Part shown: positions 60,060 through 64,000 of the stretch, piece by piece
How positions within the stretch are numbered: position 1 is the stretch's first letter
Layout: each line of letters begins with the position of its first letter
Source of the DNA: Karalla daura
Lineage: Eukaryota > Chordata > Actinopteri > Chaetodontiformes > Leiognathidae
Assembly (NCBI GenBank): GCA_029224185.1
Contig: CM055210.1
Coordinates: 14,106,900 to 14,170,899, forward strand
Reading direction: 5' to 3'
Length of the DNA: 64,000 nt
Translations under genes and position numbers: made by a program
The notes under the pieces: generated by a model
Database searches by the model: none
The model's input: the letters and a program-made list of their open reading frames with translations, nothing else
Told to the model about the DNA's origin: nothing

Positions 60060-60642
60060 AGATGTGTCCAGGACAGGGGTGGGACGGGCCGCCCCAGGTG
60101 CCACCCTAGTGACAAGGGGCGTTCAGGTTCCACTGGGAATTTGAGAGTCTGAAAATAATTTTCACCCTAGGAACAAGATGCCTTCAGTTACCATTGGAAA
60201 TCTGAGAAATGTGGCAGTTTTATCAACAATAAAGTATGACACTTTTAACCCTAATAAAGTGAGGCATTCAGGTACCATTGGAAATTTGAGAATCTGACTA
60301 TTACAGCTGTTTTCACCCTAGTAAGGAGAGGCCTTCATTTACTATAGAAAATGTGAGAATCTGACAAATGTGTCAGTTTTATCCCCAATAGAATATGGCA
60401 GCTTTAACCCTAATTAAGTGAGTAGTTCAGGGACCATTGGAAATTTGAGAATATGACAATAATGGCATAGTATCGAGGTGCATTCAGGTACCATTGGACA
60501 TTTGAGAATCTGACGATGATGGCAGTTTTTACTCTTGTAGCATTGGAAATTTGAAGATCTCACAAATATGGTAATGGTACCCCCCCCCCCCACCACCACC
60601 CACTTGGGCCCCCCCATGCAAAAACATCTGGACACGCCCCTG
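60057..60642. mobile_element. hAT-like element with internal higher-order repeats
   Basis: The right terminus CTGGACACGCCCCTG (60628-60642) is perfect. The left, CAGAGATGTGTCCAG (60057-60071), matches the same terminus at 12 of 15 positions. The interior has seven tandem versions of a TTCAGGTACCATTGGAAATT-type monomer. Short (about 60 bp) and long (about 85-92 bp) forms alternate, giving two ~150-bp dimers (60116-60264 and 60265-60421) before further monomers. A C run lies at 60580-60590. It is 586 bp, against 205-225 for relatives here. No 8-bp duplication is evident at the flanks (CCAGAAGT / GACGACAT). Confidence 0.75.
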
Positions 60643-60654
60643 GACGACATAGTA

Positions 60655-60728
60655 AGTTAATTAACCTCACGTACACTTTCACAGCTCGAGGCTTACAACT
60701 TGAGATGATGAAATCCACTCCAGTGGGG

Positions 60729-60769
<41 letters not shown>

Positions 60770-60813
60770 GAGTCGATGTCTCTGGTACATTAAGTGTGAT
60801 CTCCGGAGGTCAG
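60655..60813 (+). repeat. Right copy of the ~143-bp host direct repeat
   Basis: Starts 12 bp after the hAT-like element. It carries a (GA)n insertion (60730-60768) absent from the left copy, and ends GGAGGTCAG. Minus-strand translations of both copies share VYVRLIN, which confirms the homology but is not a protein. Confidence 0.8.
60730..60768. repeat. (GA)n microsatellite inside the right host repeat
   Basis: Nineteen GA units present in only one of the two host copies, so they arose or expanded after the duplication. Confidence 0.96.
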
Positions 60814-61029
60814 GGGAAAGACTTCTGCCCGTGCTCCTCCTCCTCCTCCGGTCACAGAGTGGCTCCTCTTGAACGTCTCCCATCCTTCTGTCCTCGTCGC
60901 TGCCCCACCCCAACCTCCGCCATCGATCAGGAACTAAGCGCCGTCTTTAATTGGTTGGACGAGGTCGATTGCCCGTGCAGACAGCGAGAGGCCCGGAGGG
61001 GTATTGGAGAGCCTGGAATGTGAGTGTAT

Positions 61030-61069
<40 letters not shown>

Positions 61070-62008
61070 CAGCCGGTGAAAACACTGGGATCTCCTCAGA
61101 CTCCGTCTCAGGGCAATCATCGTAATGAAGTGAAAATCTGCGGTTCAGCAAACCATTGACCTGCTGATTAACTGACAGCAGAAGGAAACAACTCCGAGCT
61201 GTTTTTTCATCTTCACTGTAACACAATGACACACAAAAACACACTTTTTTTCCTGTTTTTTTTTTTATTATTATTATTGTTTTTGGTTGTTGCTGGTTTT
61301 CTTCTTATTTTCTTGTGAGGGACTTGAGCGAGTCTGTGCAGGTTTTTATTTATTTTATTTTTTTTTTTTTTACTAGAAAGTGGATGCAAATTCATGCGGA
61401 GAAAAAGCAGGAAAAGCAGATGTTCGCAGCGATCGCCTGTCACCGCAGTACTTTCTGTACCACTTTGAAGAGAGCAGACGCTCTCGCACTTAAGAAAAAA
61501 AAACACATATTTTTGTCATTGTACAAAACTGTCCTGTTAGGCTATCATTTAGTGACAGCGATGTGCTGTTATTATCAATACCGCTGCTATTGCTTCTCCC
61601 ACAGGGGTGATGCAGCTAACGAGAAAACAAGAGGGATAACACTTCGTTATGAGTTTGGAAAGTGTGTGTGTGTTTTTTTTTTGTCAATATTGCAAAGCCA
61701 CTGAGTTCCTCATGCAGATTAAAGACTTGGTTGATTAAAAAGAAACATGGCAGCACGTCTGCGGCTTGTCTAACCTCCAGCTCAGAGTTGTGCTGGTTCA
61801 CTGGCATTTTACAGGGGAAAAATGTCTCTTTTTGTTCTGGTTTTGATAAAAAAAAAAACCTCCACTTTATACCTTTCCTTGCATCGTCTGTGGACACAAT
61901 CCTGACTGATGTAAAATAATGAAATCGCAAACAGTTATAGAGAATGAGCTGAAACTACAACGACTACACCTTAAGAAGTTATGGTAAACTGATCTCAAGG
62001 GTGATTGG
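60814..62008. other. Gene-free stretch
   Basis: (TG)n 61030-61067, T-rich runs 61243-61270 and 61340-61372, A-rich 61494-61503. No gene supported. Confidence 0.6.
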
Positions 62009-62340
62009 AAAGAATAGGATACAATAGGATAAGATAAGATAAGATAAGAGGAAAGAGTAGGAGAAGACAGGATAAGATAGGATAAGGTTGGATAGGATAG
62101 GATAGGATAGGATAGGATAGGATAAGAGGAAAGAATAGTATAAGGTAAAAGGATAGAATAGGATAAGATAGGATAAAATAGGATAAAATAGGATAAAATA
62201 GGATAAGATAAGAGGAAAGAATAATATAAGAAAAGATAGGATAAGAGGAAAGAATAGGATAAGATAGGATAGACTAGGATAGGATAAGAAAAGATAAGGT
62301 AAGTTAAGAGGAAAGAATAGGATAAGATAAGTTGGGATAA
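62009..62340. repeat. Imperfect GGATA/AAGATA array, about 330 bp
   Basis: Pentamers GGATA, AGATA and AAATA are mixed with a recurrent longer unit containing GATAAGAGGAAAGAATAG, which appears at least five times. It is therefore a higher-order array, not a simple pentamer. Minus-strand translations (LSYPILSY) are artefacts. Confidence 0.92.
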
Positions 62341-62423
62341 CACAATAACATAACACATGAAAGTGATTGATTCTATTAGTATATATGTCAGCATATATTA
62401 TTATTATTAGTATTAGTAGTAAT

Positions 62424-62720
62424 CTTTATTAATACTTTATTTAGCCCCAAAGGGAAACTGTTCTCCTCAGTGGCCAAAAATCACACAGCAGCACGTCCCA
62501 TTCACAATAAGTAACAATACACAACAGTACACACAATCTCGTAATATAAATAATAATAATAATAATAAACACTGGTAATAATGATACGAGTCGGGACTGG
62601 AAAAACGGCAATAAATAAAGAAAATGAAGAGGTAAAAGAGCAGCAAAATGGAATTATGGAAGAGTAAACAGTGTTAATGAAAGTAGAGGAGTGGTAAACA
62701 AACAGCATGTGTCTGACTGA
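62424..62720 (-). mobile_element. LINE 3' end fragment
   Basis: In minus orientation the end is ACAGTTTCCCTTTGGGGC, then TAAATAAAGTATTAATAAAG. The region upstream shares ATACACAACAGT and CATTCACAATA with 40421-40600. An (AAT)n run sits at 62547-62568. In element orientation the pentamer array lies about 80 bp downstream of the tail. Confidence 0.6.
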
Positions 62721-62924
62721 GCGGCCATGTGCTGTTTACAGCGTCTGAACTGAGCTAAGACCGAGTCTGGCCCGCCCGGTCCGCACTCGCATGTTAGACC
62801 GAGCTCCGGGAAGTGGAAACACGCAGCCGCCCGCCACAGCTGGGAAAACACATTATTTTAAATCCCAATTGCAATTTGGCTGTTATGACTTTCTAGATTA
62901 TTTTCTCTTTATACTTGGGGAAAA

Positions 62925-62981
<57 letters not shown>

Positions 62982-64000
62982 TAAGGCCAAGGACAGTCGC
63001 CACAAGTTAACTCTGTAGACTCCACCCCAGTTTGTAAAACGAGCGTGGGATCAGTGGGAATTAGCGGATACACGTTGTAACGAGTGATCACCTAATAAGT
63101 GATTGATTTGATTGTCAATAGCAGCGTAACCCCAGAGAATACTCACATGTTCATGTCTTAAAGTGTCCTGGAGACTATTCTGCTGGTTAAAGACTTCTGG
63201 TATGTGCTGTATGTTATCATATATGTTGATCTTTACACACTTATTGACTTGTTTATTCCTGATTACTCTTGTTATGGCTCACATTTCTTCTTTTTAATCC
63301 TCTTCTGTAACTTTTTTAGGGTCATTTATAGAAACACAGCCACTGAGAGCATCCAATCGAGTCATATATGAAAACCTTTGTCTCACTATACTTTAAATTT
63401 CCTCTATAGAACACAAACTTTTCATGTTATTCGCAAAAAAACTCCAATAAATGTCCCATAAGAAATGAATGGGATGAGGTAATCATTTCTACAGTCATTT
63501 TTCGTAAGTCCAGCAACATGGTGCTGTGGCACATGTAGTTTTAGGGAATCTTCTAGTTTAGTTTAGTTCAGTTTTTCTAGTCTAGTCCGTGCTGACTCAC
63601 TTCACCTGGCTGCATGAAGGCAACATGAAGGACCTGGGTCCTGAGGGCATGCAGTACCTGTGCAGATTTTGCATGTTTTTTTGGTGTTTTTTTGTTATGT
63701 TTTCATGGGTTTTTCCTCCCACAGAAAATCGAGATAGAGATAAACAAAAAAAACCAAACATCTCAGTCCTTTGACACGTACCCTTTCGAATCTACAATCT
63801 GCGAAAATACCAACAACCACCACGCATCTCACATCTCCAAGACCGCAAAGATAATTATTGCCAAACAAAGACTTTCCACAGTAATTTCAGATTAATAACT
63901 GCCTGGTCGGTCCGCTGATGAGCACTTCCTGTTGGGAAGTGTGGAGGGTCGGATCGGTCCGAGTCTTGACATGACTGAAAGTTAATTAGCTGAAAACAGA
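62721..64000. other. Gene-free stretch
   Basis: Apart from the GA array at 62927-62978 the sequence is unremarkable. The segment 63590-63665 is open on the plus strand with protein-like composition but lacks a donor, so it is not called. Confidence 0.55.
62927..62978. repeat. (GA)n microsatellite
   Basis: About 26 GA units after an A run. Confidence 0.98.

Noticed and set aside
63590..63665. A plus-strand open segment (LTHFTWLHEGN...)
   Set aside because: No donor site follows, and no homology is recognised.

Overview
This window looks like nuclear DNA of a ray-finned fish, probably a percomorph-type teleost. The reasons are a very high density of vertebrate-type (CA)n, (GA)n and tetranucleotide microsatellites, degraded 3' ends of L2/Rex-like LINEs (the 'CGCTTTGGATGAAAGC' and 'AATAAAGTCTGTCTGT' tails), hAT-like miniature transposons beginning CAGGGGCGTGTCC, and copies of the very common teleost interspersed repeat whose chance translation reads 'LSVWSLHV'. 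Nothing bacterial, viral, phage-like or CRISPR-like is present.

I see no complete protein-coding gene. The long open frames are simple-sequence artefacts (CA, GA, GGA and CTAT tracts translated) or translations of dispersed repeats. Three splice-bounded segments could be single exons of a gene with very large introns: 18046-18134 on the minus strand (best), and 30625-30702 and 31980-32072 on the plus strand. None is recognisable, and all are low confidence. The window therefore behaves as a large intron or an intergenic desert. Non-repetitive stretches and CTCF-like motifs are the only possible regulatory content, and I cannot test them here.

Layout: 0-3 kb holds a teleost repeat relic, an inverted TG/CA pair and a CpG-rich patch. 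At 3.2-3.9 kb is a copy of a dispersed family I call family B, with an internal expanded ~10-bp satellite. The 4-12 kb stretch holds GGA, poly-C and a 135-bp TAGA array. At 12-16 kb are two copies of another repeat (family C), three close CA arrays, and a family C + LINE 3'-end block bounded by a ~107-bp direct repeat. The 18-22 kb stretch has the exon candidate, a family B copy, GA arrays and a CTAG-rich block. At 26 kb are a 14-bp minisatellite and an hAT-like MITE. At 30 kb is a degenerate GTATC-type array. At 32-40 kb are three family B copies, MITE fragments and a second block bounded by direct repeats. At 40-48 kb are LINE tails and very long CTAT, CA and GATG arrays. The best-preserved MITE (55069-55293) has 15-bp terminal inverted repeats and a near-perfect 8-bp target duplication. 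At 56.9-58.2 kb are a 136-bp ATT array and a second CTAG block. At 59.9-60.8 kb a larger hAT-like element with internal higher-order repeats sits exactly between two copies of a ~143-bp host segment. At 62 kb a ~330-bp GGATA-type array lies next to a LINE tail.

The most unusual observation is structural. Three independent loci show a 100-150 bp diverged direct repeat flanking about 0.6-1 kb of transposon-derived sequence. Each direct repeat is far longer than a normal target-site duplication. Family B is a seven-locus dispersed repeat that I cannot assign to a named class.
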